Positions 33,945 to 43,353 of a DNA stretch of 64,000 nucleotides are shown piece by piece. Every line of letters starts with the position of its first letter. Within the stretch, counting starts at the first letter, position 1. Made by a program: the position numbers and the translations under genes. Source of the DNA: Bacillus sp. 103mf. Lineage in GTDB: Bacteria > Bacillota > Bacilli > Bacillales > Bacillaceae_G. The notes under the pieces were generated by a model. That model was not told where the DNA came from and did no database searches. It saw only the letters and a program-made list of their open reading frames with translations. The stretch is taken from contig NZ_FPAF01000015.1 of NCBI RefSeq assembly GCF_900116295.1, forward strand, positions 23,924 through 87,923, written 5' to 3'.

Positions 33945-35196
33945 AACAAGGTATAATGATAGAAAAACATGTTCCTTTTCCTTTTGTACTCTCTATTTCT
34001 ATATCTCCATTTAGCTCTCTAATAATGCTATACGCAATCATAGTACCAAGCCCAGTTCCTTTTTCTTTTGTTGAATAAAATGGCGTGGCAATTCGCTTTA
34101 TTTCTTTTCGAGACATTCCAATTCCTGAATCAATAATATCAATTACAATATTACCCTTAATTTTTTGTGCACGAATTTGTAATACTCCACCATCTTTCAT
34201 AGCTTCAATTCCATTTTGTAAAATGTTAGTTAAGCACTGTTTTAATTTTTCAGGATTCGCATTTATATACAAACACGCTGGAATATCTCTCTTTATTTCA
34301 ACATTGTATGAAAACGCTAGTGGTGAAATAATATTGGTTACTTCCCGAAAAATACAACTTATATTTAGTAGTTTTTTTATCGTATGTTGTGGTTTTGTGA
34401 GAGATAAATAATTATCGATAATCAATTGTACTTTTTCTAATTCCATTAACATAATTTTCAAGTACTCATCTTGAGATGTTTTTGAAATTTCAATTTCACG
34501 GAACAATTGAGTGAATCCATATACAGTAGTCAGCGGGTTATGAATTTCATGTGCAATCGATGCAGCTAATTCACTAGCTGTATAAAATTTTTCAGCTCTT
34601 TGAATTTTTTCTTTCATTTTAAATTTCTCGATCATTCCCTCTACTAAATAAACAGACAAGAATCCTGTGAAGGCGTTGACCACTACATAATTAATCAAAA
34701 ATCCAATAAAAACAGCTTCGATTTTACCATTTATTTCAATTTGATTCATTATCGCAAAGATAGAAAAAGAACTAGTACAAATCAAAAGCAATAATGTGTT
34801 GAACAATACCTTTTTTCTCCTAAAATAAATGGGTAGAAAATAACGTAATATTGTCGTAATAGCTGTAATTACAGTATATATAATAACTGATGAAAAAAAG
34901 CCGTTTCCACCTAAATAAAATCGATAAGCAATATATACAATACTTATACAAATAACGCTTCTTGTGTTTCCATATAGAAGCACTAAAAGAATAGGAATAA
35001 AACGCAAATCATAAATATACCCATCATGTAAATGAATAGGGAATGTCATACAAAGAACAATTGCAACCGATGAAAGAAAAGAAATGAGTATGTTGTTACG
35101 TGCTTTTTTTTCTGTTTTATCTAACCAAAATACTTGATAACTAAGGATACAAATTATAATAATAAATGCATTTAATAGTAGTGTAGAAATTCCCAT
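33943..35196 (-). CDS. KinB-like sensor histidine kinase (5TMR_LYT)
   Basis: A 417-residue membrane kinase. Six hydrophobic segments fill residues 1-190 in the 5TMR_LYT pattern seen in LytS and KinB. The H box ASIAHEIHNPLTTVYG puts the phosphorylated His at 216; N box NILQNGIEAM is at about 322, G1 DIIDSGIGMS near 360, and G2 KEKGTGLGTMIAYS near 382. The kinase part resembles sporulation kinases that feed Spo0F. No response regulator is adjacent, as is normal for orphan sporulation kinases. Start ATG follows GGGAGG. The signal it senses is unknown. Confidence 0.87.
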   Translation of the reverse strand: MGISTLLLNAFIIIICILSYQVFWLDKTEKKARNNILISFLSSVAIVLCMTFPIHLHDGYIYDLRFIPILLVLLYGNTRSVICISIVYIAYRFYLGGNGFFSSVIIYTVITAITTILRYFLPIYFRRKKVLFNTLLLLICTSSFSIFAIMNQIEINGKIEAVFIGFLINYVVVNAFTGFLSVYLVEGMIEKFKMKEKIQRAEKFYTASELAASIAHEIHNPLTTVYGFTQLFREIEISKTSQDEYLKIMLMELEKVQLIIDNYLSLTKPQHTIKKLLNISCIFREVTNIISPLAFSYNVEIKRDIPACLYINANPEKLKQCLTNILQNGIEAMKDGGVLQIRAQKIKGNIVIDIIDSGIGMSRKEIKRIATPFYSTKEKGTGLGTMIAYSIIRELNGDIEIESTKGKGTCFSIIIPC

Positions 35197-35671
35197 ATTC
35201 TATACCTCCCTAATTTTTTGTAAGGGGGATAATACACTCTTCCTCAAAAAAATATTTTAATTTTATATTACGTTATTTCAATTTATTAGTTCGTTACGTT
35301 TCCCGATTTTAAAAATACTAAATAGGTATACGTGCTTTTGATCGTTTATATTCGTTAGGTACAAAGAAAAATTTTTTTGGGTACAGACGTACAAGAAAGA
35401 GGAAATGGGAAAAACTTCACGATTACTTTCTGAAAATTCTGTTAATTCAAAAAGACAAACCATCTTCTCTTCTATATAATTGACTTTATAATAACATGAA
35501 AATGAGCAAATAACAACAAAAACACTCGAATTTCTACTTTTTTCGCCATTTTTACTCTTTCGTTCCATCCAAAATAAAAACCCTCTTAACGAATGAATAT
35601 TGTAATTCACCGTCAAGAAGGTCGGTATTATTAATCCTTATAGATGCGCACTACACAAATATTATCTAATG
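35197..35671. other. Upstream region of the kinase; no convincing gene
   Basis: 475 AT-rich bases. The longest frame (35278-35616, minus strand) starts with TTG, has no ribosome site and an unusual composition. I see no repeat, hairpin terminator or operator I can name. Confidence 0.6.
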
Positions 35672-36025
35672 TTAACATTCCTCAGGCTTACCGGCATTCG
35701 TCGCTGTACGGAAAGATGATCCACAGCCGCATGATGCGATTGCGTTTGGATTGTCGATTGTAAATCCACCGCCAAGCATTGATTGCTTATAATCGATTTT
35801 TATTCCTTTTACAATTGGAGCACTTTCTTTATCAATAACAAATTCAACACCGAAAAATTCAAGAACTGTATCGTCTTCATTTGGTTCTCTTTCAAATCCT
35901 AAGCCATAAGAAAGACCGCTACATCCACCGCCGTGTACAGCAAGGCGAACGTATCTTTCTCCTTCTTCAGCGTCTTTTAACATATCTTTAATTTGATGTG
36001 CTGCTTGTTCTGTTACAGTAATCAT
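35672..36025 (-). CDS. yutM: A-type iron-sulfur carrier (HesB/IscA/ErpA-like, YutM)
   Basis: A 117-residue A-type Fe-S scaffold/carrier. The three cluster-binding cysteines are in GGGCSGLSYG (Cys about 35) and SCGCGSSF (about 99 and 101). Such proteins deliver Fe-S clusters to apo-enzymes. ATG 36025 follows GGAAGGTG at good distance; a GTG three codons earlier would sit inside the ribosome site. Same strand and next to dapF. Other Fe-S genes in the window are yutI and lipA. Confidence 0.92.
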   Translation of the reverse strand: MITVTEQAAHQIKDMLKDAEEGERYVRLAVHGGGCSGLSYGLGFEREPNEDDTVLEFFGVEFVIDKESAPIVKGIKIDYKQSMLGGGFTIDNPNAIASCGCGSSFRTATNAGKPEEC

Positions 36026-36070
36026 AGAATTCACCTTCCTTCCTTTCTTCTCTCGTTCTATTATACATCT

Positions 36071-36937
36071 TTACTCTTCAATCTTATAATAATATACACC
36101 GCTGCAAGTGACTTCTGCTGGACCATTCATGAGAACTGTTCCTTCTTCTGTCCATGTAATCATTAAATCTCCGCCTGCTAAATGAACAGTAATCTCTTGT
36201 CCGCGCTTCATCTTTCTATTTAAGATTGCAGCTACAACCGCAGCACATGCCCCTGTTCCACATGCTTGTGTAATGCCCGAACCGCGTTCCCATACACGAA
36301 AATGCATTTCACAATCATTCAGTACTTCAATAAATTCTACATTTACGCTTTCCGGAAACATCTCATGTGTTTCTAATACAGGTCCTAATGTTGTAAGCGG
36401 TGCTTCTTCAATATCATCTACAAAAATAACAGCATGCGGATTTCCCATTGAGACAGCTGTAAATGTGTAACGGTGGTTACTGTAAAGGAAATCTTCACGA
36501 ATAAATGGTATTTCTCCTTCACCTAACATCGGTAAATCAATGCGTTTTAATCTAGGTGCTCCCATATCAATTGTTGCCGAGGTTACAATTCCATCTTCAG
36601 CTTTTACTTCTGCTGTAACGATTCCTGCTAACGTTTCAATCATAAAAACAGTCTCTTCTACTAATTTATGCTCATATGCGTACTTTGCAACGCAACGCAA
36701 TCCATTCCCGCAGCTTTTTCCTTCTGAACCGTCTTTATTAAAAATACGCATTTTCACAGGAGCAATGTCAGAGGGACAAATTAAAATCATTCCGTCGGAA
36801 CCAATTCCAGTATTCACATCCGATACTTTTTCAGCAACTTTTGCGAGATGCTCTTCTGCAATTTGTTCTTCAAACATATTTATATAAATGTAGTTATTCC
36901 CAAGTCCGTGCATTTTTGTGAAAGAAAGTTGTGCCAT
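36071..36937 (-). CDS. dapF: Diaminopimelate epimerase
   Basis: A 288-residue PLP-independent racemase converting LL-diaminopimelate to meso-diaminopimelate for lysine and peptidoglycan. The two catalytic cysteines are both present: Cys76 in [11 protein letters not shown] and Cys226 in [10 protein letters not shown]. The N-terminal [15 protein letters not shown] and the central [10 protein letters not shown] are family hallmarks. Start ATG follows TTGGAGTG. Sits between yutM and yuzB as in related Bacillus. Confidence 0.96.
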   Translation of the reverse strand: MAQLSFTKMHGLGNNYIYINMFEEQIAEEHLAKVAEKVSDVNTGIGSDGMILICPSDIAPVKMRIFNKDGSEGKSCGNGLRCVAKYAYEHKLVEETVFMIETLAGIVTAEVKAEDGIVTSATIDMGAPRLKRIDLPMLGEGEIPFIREDFLYSNHRYTFTAVSMGNPHAVIFVDDIEEAPLTTLGPVLETHEMFPESVNVEFIEVLNDCEMHFRVWERGSGITQACGTGACAAVVAAILNRKMKRGQEITVHLAGGDLMITWTEEGTVLMNGPAEVTCSGVYYYKIEE

Positions 36938-37074
36938 ATTATTTCACTCCAAAATTTTTGATTGTTATAAGTATAAAATGAGCGCTTTTGGAAAACAATA
37001 AGAATGTCCCCCGTTTCTCATATTCAACGACAATTTTGGTGTAACAATGTCGTACTTACACATATTGTGTAAGC

Positions 37075-37107
37075 AAAAAGCCCTTCAAAAAAGGGCTTTC
37101 TTTTTTG
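37075..37107 (-). terminator. Terminator of yuzB
   Basis: AAAGCCCTT / AAGGGCTTT stem, with T-runs possible on both strands. Confidence 0.85.
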
Positions 37108-37202
37108 TCTATATACTAAGCAACTGCTGCACTTGTTATAGCCTGTTCTTTCGAAGTGATTTTATGCGTTCAAATGAAAAGGCGCTACCTCGTTGCAGCA
37201 CC

Positions 37203-37442
37203 TTAAAACATCGGATTTTCATCTAAATAATCGTATACATTTTTCACAAGTTCATCCGGTGTTTCACCTTTTACAACTTCACCGTTTACGAGCGCATACG
37301 GCCCTTCAAAACAAACGCCGCAATACCCAAGACAGCCATACTCAATCACATCTAAATTCGGATCTTTCTCTAATTGTTCACGTGCCTTTTGCGCACCGCT
37401 TGCAAGGTTGCTAACACAAAATTCAATTAACGGTTTAATCAA
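37203..37442 (-). CDS. yuzB: YuzB-like DUF1450 protein
   Basis: A 79-residue DUF1450 protein with a conserved cysteine pattern: [17 protein letters not shown], then [24 protein letters not shown]. The fold is thioredoxin/ferredoxin-like and the CX2CX2C may bind a metal or cluster, but the function is unknown. The start is taken as TTG 37442, eight bases after a run of G; a TTG two codons upstream is too close to it. Confidence 0.83.
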   Translation of the reverse strand: MIKPLIEFCVSNLASGAQKAREQLEKDPNLDVIEYGCLGYCGVCFEGPYALVNGEVVKGETPDELVKNVYDYLDENPMF

Positions 37443-38020
37443 CCTCAATCCCCCCCTATATCTATTTCAAAGCTTGTTTTATAACAGTAAGCCTAAGATG
37501 TTTGTCTAAGTCCAGCGAAAACGATTAAAATATTCAATCGTTTCATTTGTTAACTCTTAATAAAAAGCGTTTACTGGCAGGAAACTCCATAATTCTACTA
37601 ATTTTGAATGAGCCACTTCCACTTTTCTTCTTATCCAGTCCCAGCGGGTATATAAATCCTTTTTAATTTTTTGACATATAAGTCAAAACTATGCAAACAA
37701 AGACATGACCGCTACTTGCTTTCTCCCTTTGTTTGAAACCTCGCATGTGGCAGTCAAAGGTCCTGACCGCTTCTATGCACGGCCAGATGCTCTCGCCCCC
37801 CTATAAAGAAAGGGGTTTTATGTCGTTTTTCTATTTGTATTTATATAGAATGGCCTTTAACATCGCTTTCACTTTCTTATTATTGTACAACAGAGTATGT
37901 ATTCACGCATTGTTATTTGCTTCTAAATTCGATATAATTTTAATGAGTAAAGTCAAAATATTTTTGTAATATAAAATTTTATGATTAGGGGATATTTCAA
38001 CAGAAAAGGGGTAATCCATC
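37443..38020. other. Non-coding stretch with repeat C
   Basis: 578 bases. It contains the yuzB promoter area, a short B-like piece (37613-37640, GAGCCACTTCCACTTTTC), repeat C copy 4, and the yutJ upstream region. No gene is apparent. Confidence 0.7.
37647..37850. repeat. Repeat C (copy 4, uninterrupted)
   Basis: Runs from TATAAATCCTTTTTAATTTT through CAGATGCTCTCGCCCCCC and GGGGTTTTATGTCG to a TATTTATATAG end. It serves as the uninterrupted reference for the interrupted copies at 15.6 and 29.3 kb. Confidence 0.8.
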
Positions 38021-39091
38021 ATGAAGCACCTCGTAATACTAGGTGGCGGCTACGGTGGAATGAGAGTTTTACAGCGTCTTCTTCCGAGCAACCAACTTCC
38101 AGATGATGTTCAAGTGACATTAATCGACAAGGTACCGTATCACTGTTTTAAAACAGAATACTACGCATTAGTGGCAGGAACGATTTCTGAAACGCATATT
38201 CGCATTCCATTTCCAGAGCATCCACGACTTAATATTCAATATGGTACTATAACCAACGTTGATCTAGAAAACAAAGCTGTTCATCTTGAGGGCGGTGAAG
38301 TTGTCAATTATGATGACTTAATTATCGGACTTGGCTGTGAAGATAACTATCACAACGTTCCAGGAGCGAAGGAAAATACATATAGCCTTCAATCCATTGA
38401 GCAAGTTCGTCAAACATATCAACAACTAAATGGTTTAGAACCACATGCAACAGTTGCTGTTGTAGGCGCTGGACTAAGCGGTGTTGAAGTAGCAAGTGAG
38501 CTTCGCGAAAGCCGTCCAGACTTAAACATTTATTTATTTGACCGAAAAGATCGCATTCTTTTCCCATTCCCAGAGAAATTAAGTAAATACGTAGAAGAGT
38601 GGTTTTTGAAGCATAATGTTACAATTGTTCGCAACTCGAACATTACAAAAGTAGAACCAACTATTGTGTATAACCACGATGAACCACTTGAATGTGACGC
38701 AATTGTATGGACAGCTGGCATTCAAGCGAGTGAAATCGTTCGTAATCTACCTGTCGAGCATGATAATAGTGGTCGGGTTGTATTAACAAAGCATCATAAT
38801 ATTCCAGATTACGAGAATGTATATGTGCTAGGTGACTGCGCTGCGCTGCCACATGCACCATCTGCACAGCTTGCAGAAGGTCAAGGTGAACAAATTGTCC
38901 AAATATTATTAAAACGTTGGAACAATGAAGCATTACCAGAAGAGCTACCTGTTATTAAACTAAAAGGTGTTCTCGGTTCTCTCGGGAAAAAACACGGATT
39001 CGGTTTACTCGCAAATCAGCCATTAATGGGCCGCGTACCGCGTCTTTTAAAGTCAGGTATTCTTTGGATGTACAAACATCATAATGGTTAA
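38021..39091 (+). CDS. yutJ: NDH-2-like FAD/NAD(P) oxidoreductase (YutJ)
   Basis: A 356-residue pyridine-nucleotide:disulfide-like flavoprotein. FAD motif VILGGGYGGMRVLQRL is at residues 4-19; NAD(P) motif VAVVGAGLSGVEVASEL near 146-162; VYVLGDCAALPHAPSAQLAEGQGEQI near 268-293. It is about 50 residues shorter than YumB and lacks the long C-terminal membrane-binding region, ending in the short helix LLKSGILWMYKHH. Likely NADH:acceptor oxidoreductase; acceptor unknown. Start ATG follows AAAAGGGG. Followed by a terminator shared with the convergent gene. Confidence 0.87.
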   Translation: MKHLVILGGGYGGMRVLQRLLPSNQLPDDVQVTLIDKVPYHCFKTEYYALVAGTISETHIRIPFPEHPRLNIQYGTITNVDLENKAVHLEGGEVVNYDDLIIGLGCEDNYHNVPGAKENTYSLQSIEQVRQTYQQLNGLEPHATVAVVGAGLSGVEVASELRESRPDLNIYLFDRKDRILFPFPEKLSKYVEEWFLKHNVTIVRNSNITKVEPTIVYNHDEPLECDAIVWTAGIQASEIVRNLPVEHDNSGRVVLTKHHNIPDYENVYVLGDCAALPHAPSAQLAEGQGEQIVQILLKRWNNEALPEELPVIKLKGVLGSLGKKHGFGLLANQPLMGRVPRLLKSGILWMYKHHNG

Positions 39092-39093
39092 AA

Positions 39094-39132
39094 AATAAAA
39101 GAAGTTCACAAAAAATGTGAACTTCTTTTATT
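39094..39132. terminator. Bidirectional terminator
   Basis: Seventeen-base stem AATAAAAGAAGTTCACA / TGTGAACTTCTTTTATT, between yutJ and the convergent nucleotidyltransferase. Confidence 0.92.
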
Positions 39133-39925
39133 TCCTACACTTCTTCTTACATTCCTCTATCCCAAATAATAAATACTGCTTCGTCAGCTTAGCACGTTTC
39201 CATCTCGATAAAGACGGTTTCATTCCTTCTTTTTGACGTACCCGGTACACATCTTGAAGAAGCGGTTCCCATTCTTTAAAACATTTCATCATATATTGCA
39301 GCCCTTCATCTTTAGAAACAATCCGTTCCATCTCTAGCGTGTATATAATACGTCCTATTGTCACAACTGCAAACTCTACCCATTCTGTAGATAAAAATAA
39401 ATATGGACGCTTTACTTTCTCACTCCAATATTGTTCCACATTGTATTTCATTGTGCTTACAACATCATCCCACGTTACTACATATGGAAGCTCGTCTGCT
39501 TTTTGACCCAAAATCGTAATACCGCAATTCTTTATCATCCACCACGTCACAGAATTAATGTCCCAATAGCCTTCATTTATTTTTCCATCTGAATAATATA
39601 GATACGGTGACATCTCATGATTTTGCTTTCCTACATCACCAAGCGGAATATACATCCCATCCATTCGTTTACCGAGGTCATGTGTATAAAGCCTCTTATG
39701 TAATTCACGTATTTTCACTTTCTCTGCTTCACTGACTTGTTCTGTCATCACCGTTACAAAGTCAATATCACTCGTTTCCGGATGAAATGCATCTAATGCT
39801 AATGAACCATACAAATACACACCAATTAGCTTTTCTTTTGAAATGATTTTTTGAAGTTCGTTCACATATTGGTCTAATAAGAACTTTGCTTCTTTTGGTA
39901 TAGAATGCTCCGTTACGATAGCCAT
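39128..39925 (-). CDS. Aminoglycoside-adenylyltransferase-like nucleotidyltransferase (DUF4111)
   Basis: A 265-residue protein of the ANT(9)/AadA type. The nucleotidyltransferase motif is YLYGSLALDAFHPETSDIDFVTV (about residues 38-60), with both catalytic aspartates in DID. The C-terminal DUF4111 helices contain WWMIKNCGITILGQ and YLFLSTEWVEFAVVTIGRIIYTLE. Related enzymes adenylate spectinomycin/streptomycin. Chromosomal relatives in Bacillus are often not shown to give resistance, so the substrate is open. Start ATG follows AGGAG. Overlaps the preceding small membrane gene by 13 bases. Confidence 0.82.
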   Translation of the reverse strand: MAIVTEHSIPKEAKFLLDQYVNELQKIISKEKLIGVYLYGSLALDAFHPETSDIDFVTVMTEQVSEAEKVKIRELHKRLYTHDLGKRMDGMYIPLGDVGKQNHEMSPYLYYSDGKINEGYWDINSVTWWMIKNCGITILGQKADELPYVVTWDDVVSTMKYNVEQYWSEKVKRPYLFLSTEWVEFAVVTIGRIIYTLEMERIVSKDEGLQYMMKCFKEWEPLLQDVYRVRQKEGMKPSLSRWKRAKLTKQYLLFGIEECKKKCRK

Positions 39926-40203
39926 AAGTATACTCCTAACGCTGCTGTCATATTAGGAATTGCTGCAAATGCGTTCGTTTTAGCAGATTGAAAGCGGGAT
40001 TCTTTTCGCGTTGGCTTTGCCGAGGCAAATGTCCCCCTTGCTCCTAAAATAAATCCATCTATACAAAGAAATACTGCACTAGCTAAGAAAAAGACGCCCA
40101 GCCAACCTGCTAATGAGTAAATCGCTGCTGCATCCTCTTTCATACAAGCAATACTGCTAACTAGAAAAAGCCCTATAATCCCCATTACAAATCCCTTCTT
40201 CAT
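39913..40203 (-). CDS. Small membrane protein (DUF5316-like)
   Basis: A 96-residue protein with three hydrophobic segments (about 2-18, 27-50 and 78-94) and a polar loop FASAKPTRKESRFQSAKTN. I associate it with DUF5316 but cannot verify. ATG 40203 is chosen because GGAGG lies nine bases upstream; in-frame ATGs further up abut that site. Translationally coupled to the nucleotidyltransferase gene. Confidence 0.7.
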   Translation of the reverse strand: MKKGFVMGIIGLFLVSSIACMKEDAAAIYSLAGWLGVFFLASAVFLCIDGFILGARGTFASAKPTRKESRFQSAKTNAFAAIPNMTAALGVYLWLS

Positions 40204-40225
40204 CTCATTCATCCTCCAAAGCACA

Positions 40226-40265
40226 GAAAAAGCCCTTGCGATTTGTAGTCTAAGTTGCAAGAGCT
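40226..40265 (-). terminator. Terminator of yuzD
   Basis: On the minus strand AGCTCTTGC pairs with GCAAGGGCT (one wobble) around 17 bases and is followed by TTTTTC. Confidence 0.7.
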
Positions 40266-40284
40266 CTGTGAGTGATAAGTTATA

Positions 40285-40593
40285 TTATAAATATTTCTCA
40301 ATTTCTTCGTATACATCCTTTAAGCGAGGATTTCCTTCTCCGACAATCTCGTTATTCACAAGAACAACAGGATAAAATAAGTCTTCTTCCATAACACGCT
40401 CAGCAAAAGCTCGTTTTTCTTCCTCCTCTTGCTCCTCATGAATATCCACATATTCAAAATGAAACTTATCTTCTTGTCCTTCATATTTTCGTCCGATTGC
40501 TGCTTGCAGCCATTCATACGTTTCCGTTGAAGACGGCATTCCAACGCAGCTCGCACATACAACTTTCGCGCCGTAAACACTAACTTTTATCAT
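40285..40593 (-). CDS. yuzD: YuzD-like DUF1462 thioredoxin-fold protein
   Basis: A 102-residue DUF1462 protein with a thioredoxin-like fold. It starts IKVSVYGAKVVCASCVGMPSS (CX2C at about residues 12-15), has a central EYVDIHEEQEEEE and the conserved PVVLVNNEIVGEGNPRLKDVYEEI. A redox or Fe-S assembly role is suggested by its divergent neighbour yutI; no activity is proven. ATG 40593 follows GGGGGAG. The upstream 12 codons of the open frame are not supported. Confidence 0.85.
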   Translation of the reverse strand: MIKVSVYGAKVVCASCVGMPSSTETYEWLQAAIGRKYEGQEDKFHFEYVDIHEEQEEEEKRAFAERVMEEDLFYPVVLVNNEIVGEGNPRLKDVYEEIEKYL

Positions 40594-40753
40594 ATTTTCT
40601 CCCCCATTTGCACACACATTTCTTTCCACATCTTATTGTCACATATAAGCAGGAAACTTCCATAAACTATCTTGACAATATAAGAAAGATATTAAAAATA
40701 GATTTTCCCCTGTATCTTGATTATAATAAAACTGATGAAAGGAGTCGATAAAA

Positions 40754-40990
40754 ATGGAAAACGAAAACTTACACGAACAAGTAGTAGAAGTATTAGATAA
40801 ATTACGTCCATTCTTACTTCGCGATGGCGGTGACGTAGAATTAGTAGATATCGAAGACGGTATCGTTAAATTACGCCTTCTAGGTGCTTGCGGCAGCTGC
40901 CCAAGTTCTACAATCACATTAAAAGCTGGTATCGAGCGTGCTCTTTTAGAAGAAGTACCGGGTGTAATTGAAGTAGAACAAGTATTTTAA
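40754..40990 (+). CDS. yutI: NifU C-terminal-domain protein (YutI)
   Basis: A 78-residue Nfu-type Fe-S carrier, essentially one NifU C-terminal domain. The cluster-binding CX2C is in [20 protein letters not shown] (about residues 46-49). [22 protein letters not shown] is the standard first half. It hands clusters to client proteins. Start ATG follows GAAAGGAG. Divergent from yuzD. Confidence 0.95.
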   Translation: MENENLHEQVVEVLDKLRPFLLRDGGDVELVDIEDGIVKLRLLGACGSCPSSTITLKAGIERALLEEVPGVIEVEQVF

Positions 40991-40993
40991 TTT

Positions 40994-41100
40994 AAAAGCG
41001 GAAGCGGCTTGCTCAGAACAGGAGGAGGATGGAGCTTCTGACATAGAGGCGCTTTTTGCCTCGACGGAAGACGCGAATCCACCGACTGTTCTAGCCGCTA
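40994..41100. repeat. Repeat B (copy 2, opposite orientation)
   Basis: AAAGCGGAAGCGGCTTGCTC to ACCGACTGTTCTAGCCGCT is the reverse complement of the insertion at 15657-15777, with a few differences. Confidence 0.85.
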
Positions 41101-41103
41101 AAG

Positions 41104-41133
41104 AAAAAAGAGACCCACCATGGTCTCTTTTTT
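41104..41133. terminator. Bidirectional terminator between yutI and yutH
   Basis: AAAAAAGAGACC / GGTCTCTTTTTT stem with a 6-base loop. Confidence 0.92.
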
Positions 41134-41145
41134 CAAAATTACATA

Positions 41146-42147
41146 TTACGTAAGCCAGTCAATCTTGCGAATTCCTAACCTATCAATAGGTAAGCGAATA
41201 AGATCATAAAACTGCTGAAGAAACTGTTCCGATTGATTTACACGTCGCAAAATCGTTTCTAACCGATCTTGGTATACATACTTTTGCGTTTCATTTCCAG
41301 TTAAGTAATAACCTTCGATGGTTTCAAAATAATGAAGCGGAAAGAGAAGACGGGCAAATAATAAACGCCAGCCAAACGAAGATAATGAATAGTTCCGTTC
41401 GTAGTCGGTTAAGAACTGGACAATCGTTTCTTCCCAGTTCTCTCTTTTTTCAAAAGAAATATGACGTACCCATTCGGCTAAATCACGGCTTGGATGGTCA
41501 TATACCCAATCAACTGGCAGCTTTAATCGTTTCGTTTGCTGCCAAAGTAATGGCGTAAATCGTTCCTGACAAATTGTTGCGGCATCAGTAGGTTGAGGAT
41601 TATCATCAATTTCTGTATCTACTACATATTGAATCGCGTTTTCGGCAAGACCTAAGTAGTACGGAAAAGATTCAATAAATAATTGTTCAAACACATCAGT
41701 AGGGTGACTTGCTATTTTAGATTGCCAAAAACGTTCGAGTTGATCTAATCGTTTTTCCCAGAGCGACTTCCATTCACCAATTCGGCTGAGATGTTCAATT
41801 TCTTCTGAAAAGAATGCACCGCGCTTATGAAATAATGATAACTCACTTCCTAATGAAATGACATTACGCTCTAACGTGCGTATTCCTTTTAACAAACAAT
41901 AATTTGTTTCTTCTATCTCACTAACGTAATAACCTTGTACGTTTGGCACAAACGTCGCAACGGTAATATCACCTTGCTGATTCATATAATCACTTAATTT
42001 TTTCATTTCAACAAGCTCTTCTTCTTGCAAATGACCGGCAGGAAGAAGCACATAAATTTTATTACGAACCCAAAAGCTTTTATAAGGACCAAGAGGTGTA
42101 AATTCCTTGACGTGTATATGATAGTTCTCATAAATATGTTGAATCAT
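41146..42147 (-). CDS. yutH: YutH-like spore coat-associated protein
   Basis: A 333-residue protein of the CotS/YutH kinase-like group found on Bacillus spores. KIYVLLPAGHLQEEEL and VTVATFVPN resemble the N-lobe of a small kinase-like fold, and helices with GLAENAIQYVVDTEIDDNPQPTDAATICQERF follow, the degenerate catalytic region of the group. ATG 42147 follows AGGTGG by eight bases; a GTG four codons earlier overlaps that site. Expected to be made in the mother cell during sporulation; I did not identify a sigma-E/K promoter. Confidence 0.8.
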   Translation of the reverse strand: MIQHIYENYHIHVKEFTPLGPYKSFWVRNKIYVLLPAGHLQEEELVEMKKLSDYMNQQGDITVATFVPNVQGYYVSEIEETNYCLLKGIRTLERNVISLGSELSLFHKRGAFFSEEIEHLSRIGEWKSLWEKRLDQLERFWQSKIASHPTDVFEQLFIESFPYYLGLAENAIQYVVDTEIDDNPQPTDAATICQERFTPLLWQQTKRLKLPVDWVYDHPSRDLAEWVRHISFEKRENWEETIVQFLTDYERNYSLSSFGWRLLFARLLFPLHYFETIEGYYLTGNETQKYVYQDRLETILRRVNQSEQFLQQFYDLIRLPIDRLGIRKIDWLT

Positions 42148-42263
42148 CGTACTCGCCACCTACATTTTTTCTATATATATATGAGCTTTTAATTGAATTT
42201 CATTCCTATGCACATCATACACCTATACGTATACAATATAAAAAAGAAAAAAAGGTGATAAAC

Positions 42264-42755
42264 ATGACACAACGAAATGAACTACAAGAAAGAGCATTAC
42301 AGTTACTACAAGAACGCGGTGTAAAAATTGACGATATTGCAGAACTCGTTCATTTTCTTCAAAAAAAATATCATCCAAATTTAGCAATGGAAGAATGTCG
42401 TTATAATGTAGAACGTGTCTTATCCAAACGTGAAGTACAAAATGCCCTCATTACAGGAATTGAATTAGATGTTCTTGCCGAAAAAGGTTTACTAAGTGCA
42501 CCTCTTCAAGACATCATTCACCGCGATGAAGGATTATACGGAGTAGACGAAGTTGTCGCCTTATCCATCGTCAACGTATACGGCTCAATCGGTTTCACAA
42601 ATTTTGGCTATATCGATAAATTAAAGCCAGGTATTTTACAATATTTAAACGATAAATCTACAGGTAAAGTTCATACATTCCTCGATGATATTGTTGGAGC
42701 GATTGCTGCTGCTGCTTCAAGTCGTTTGGCACATAGGGCAGCACACGCTGAATAA
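42264..42755 (+). CDS. PgpA-family phosphatidylglycerophosphatase (YutG)
   Basis: A 163-residue protein of the YutG/PgpA family, which dephosphorylates phosphatidylglycerophosphate. The family segments RALQLLQERGVKIDDIAELVHFLQKKY, ELDVLAEKGLLSAPLQDIIHRDEGLYGVDEVVALSIVNVYGSIGFTNFGYIDK and HTFLDDIVGAIAAAASSRLAHR are complete. The many Asp/Glu in the DEG-DE and DD motifs are the metal ligands. ATG 42264 follows AAAGGTGAT; the GTG at 42255 lies inside that site. Confidence 0.87.
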   Translation: MTQRNELQERALQLLQERGVKIDDIAELVHFLQKKYHPNLAMEECRYNVERVLSKREVQNALITGIELDVLAEKGLLSAPLQDIIHRDEGLYGVDEVVALSIVNVYGSIGFTNFGYIDKLKPGILQYLNDKSTGKVHTFLDDIVGAIAAAASSRLAHRAAHAE

Positions 42756-42764
42756 TACAAAAAC

Positions 42765-42803
42765 AAGAAAACCAGCTTCTATATAAAAAGAGCTGGTTTT
42801 CTT
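42765..42803. terminator. Terminator between pgpA-like and GNAT genes
   Basis: AAGAAAACCAGCT / AGCTGGTTTTCTT stem with a 13-base loop. Confidence 0.9.
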
Positions 42804-42805
42804 AT

Positions 42806-43279
42806 TTATTTCTCCTCATACTCCATAAGCTGAAATTCTCTACCTCTGTTCACAAAAGACACTTTCTTTTGAAAACCTGCTTTCACATATAGATGAATAG
42901 CCCGCTCATTAAAAGCCGCAACGCTTAACCGAATTTTCTCTGGCTTAAACTCATCCTTCGCAAACTGCAATCCTGCTTGTAAAAAAGATATCCCCAGCCC
43001 CTTTCCTGTTAATGCTGGTTTCATCCCAAGTCCGATATCCACAACGCGCTCACCTGTGTATAACTTCGCATCTCTTCCGCCTGGCACCTGTGCGTTATCC
43101 CCAAAACAAAAATAACCGATGAATTTATCCTGCTCATCACAAACACCGTAATATGTACCATCAAGCAATTCTTTTAACGTTTCATCTTCCCCAGTAAAAC
43201 TATACAGTTCATACGGGGTCTCATATTGCCATGTATTGATTTCTTTCGCTTCTTCGATTGTAAGGTTATGAATGTTCAT
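42806..43279 (-). CDS. GNAT-family N-acetyltransferase
   Basis: A 157-residue GCN5-related acetyltransferase. The acetyl-CoA pyrophosphate loop is in VVDIGLGMKPALTGKGLGISFLQAGLQFA (Q/R-x-x-G-x-G/A equivalent TGKGLG, about residues 92-97). IRLSVAAFNERAIHLYVKAGFQKK forms the last helix-strand. Acceptor unknown. Start ATG follows GAGGAG. Divergent from the quinone reductase gene. Confidence 0.85.
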   Translation of the reverse strand: MNIHNLTIEEAKEINTWQYETPYELYSFTGEDETLKELLDGTYYGVCDEQDKFIGYFCFGDNAQVPGGRDAKLYTGERVVDIGLGMKPALTGKGLGISFLQAGLQFAKDEFKPEKIRLSVAAFNERAIHLYVKAGFQKKVSFVNRGREFQLMEYEEK

Positions 43280-43353
43280 TTGTATGTTCTCCTCGCTTTC
43301 CTTATACCTATTCGCTCACACGAAAAGAAATCCTGTTATACAAAGCATCTTCT

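Noticed and set aside
35278-35616. 112-codon minus-strand frame upstream of the sensor kinase gene
   Set aside because: TTG start, no ribosome site, Cys/Phe/Tyr-rich AT-driven composition and no recognisable domain. Most likely the non-coding leader region.
39128-39925. Proven spectinomycin resistance gene
   Set aside because: The fold and DID motif fit ANT(9)-like enzymes, but chromosomal DUF4111 proteins need not confer resistance. Kept as adenylyltransferase-like.
40639-40917. 92-codon minus-strand frame over yutI
   Set aside because: yutI has a ribosome site and the NifU CX2C motif; the opposite frame has neither.
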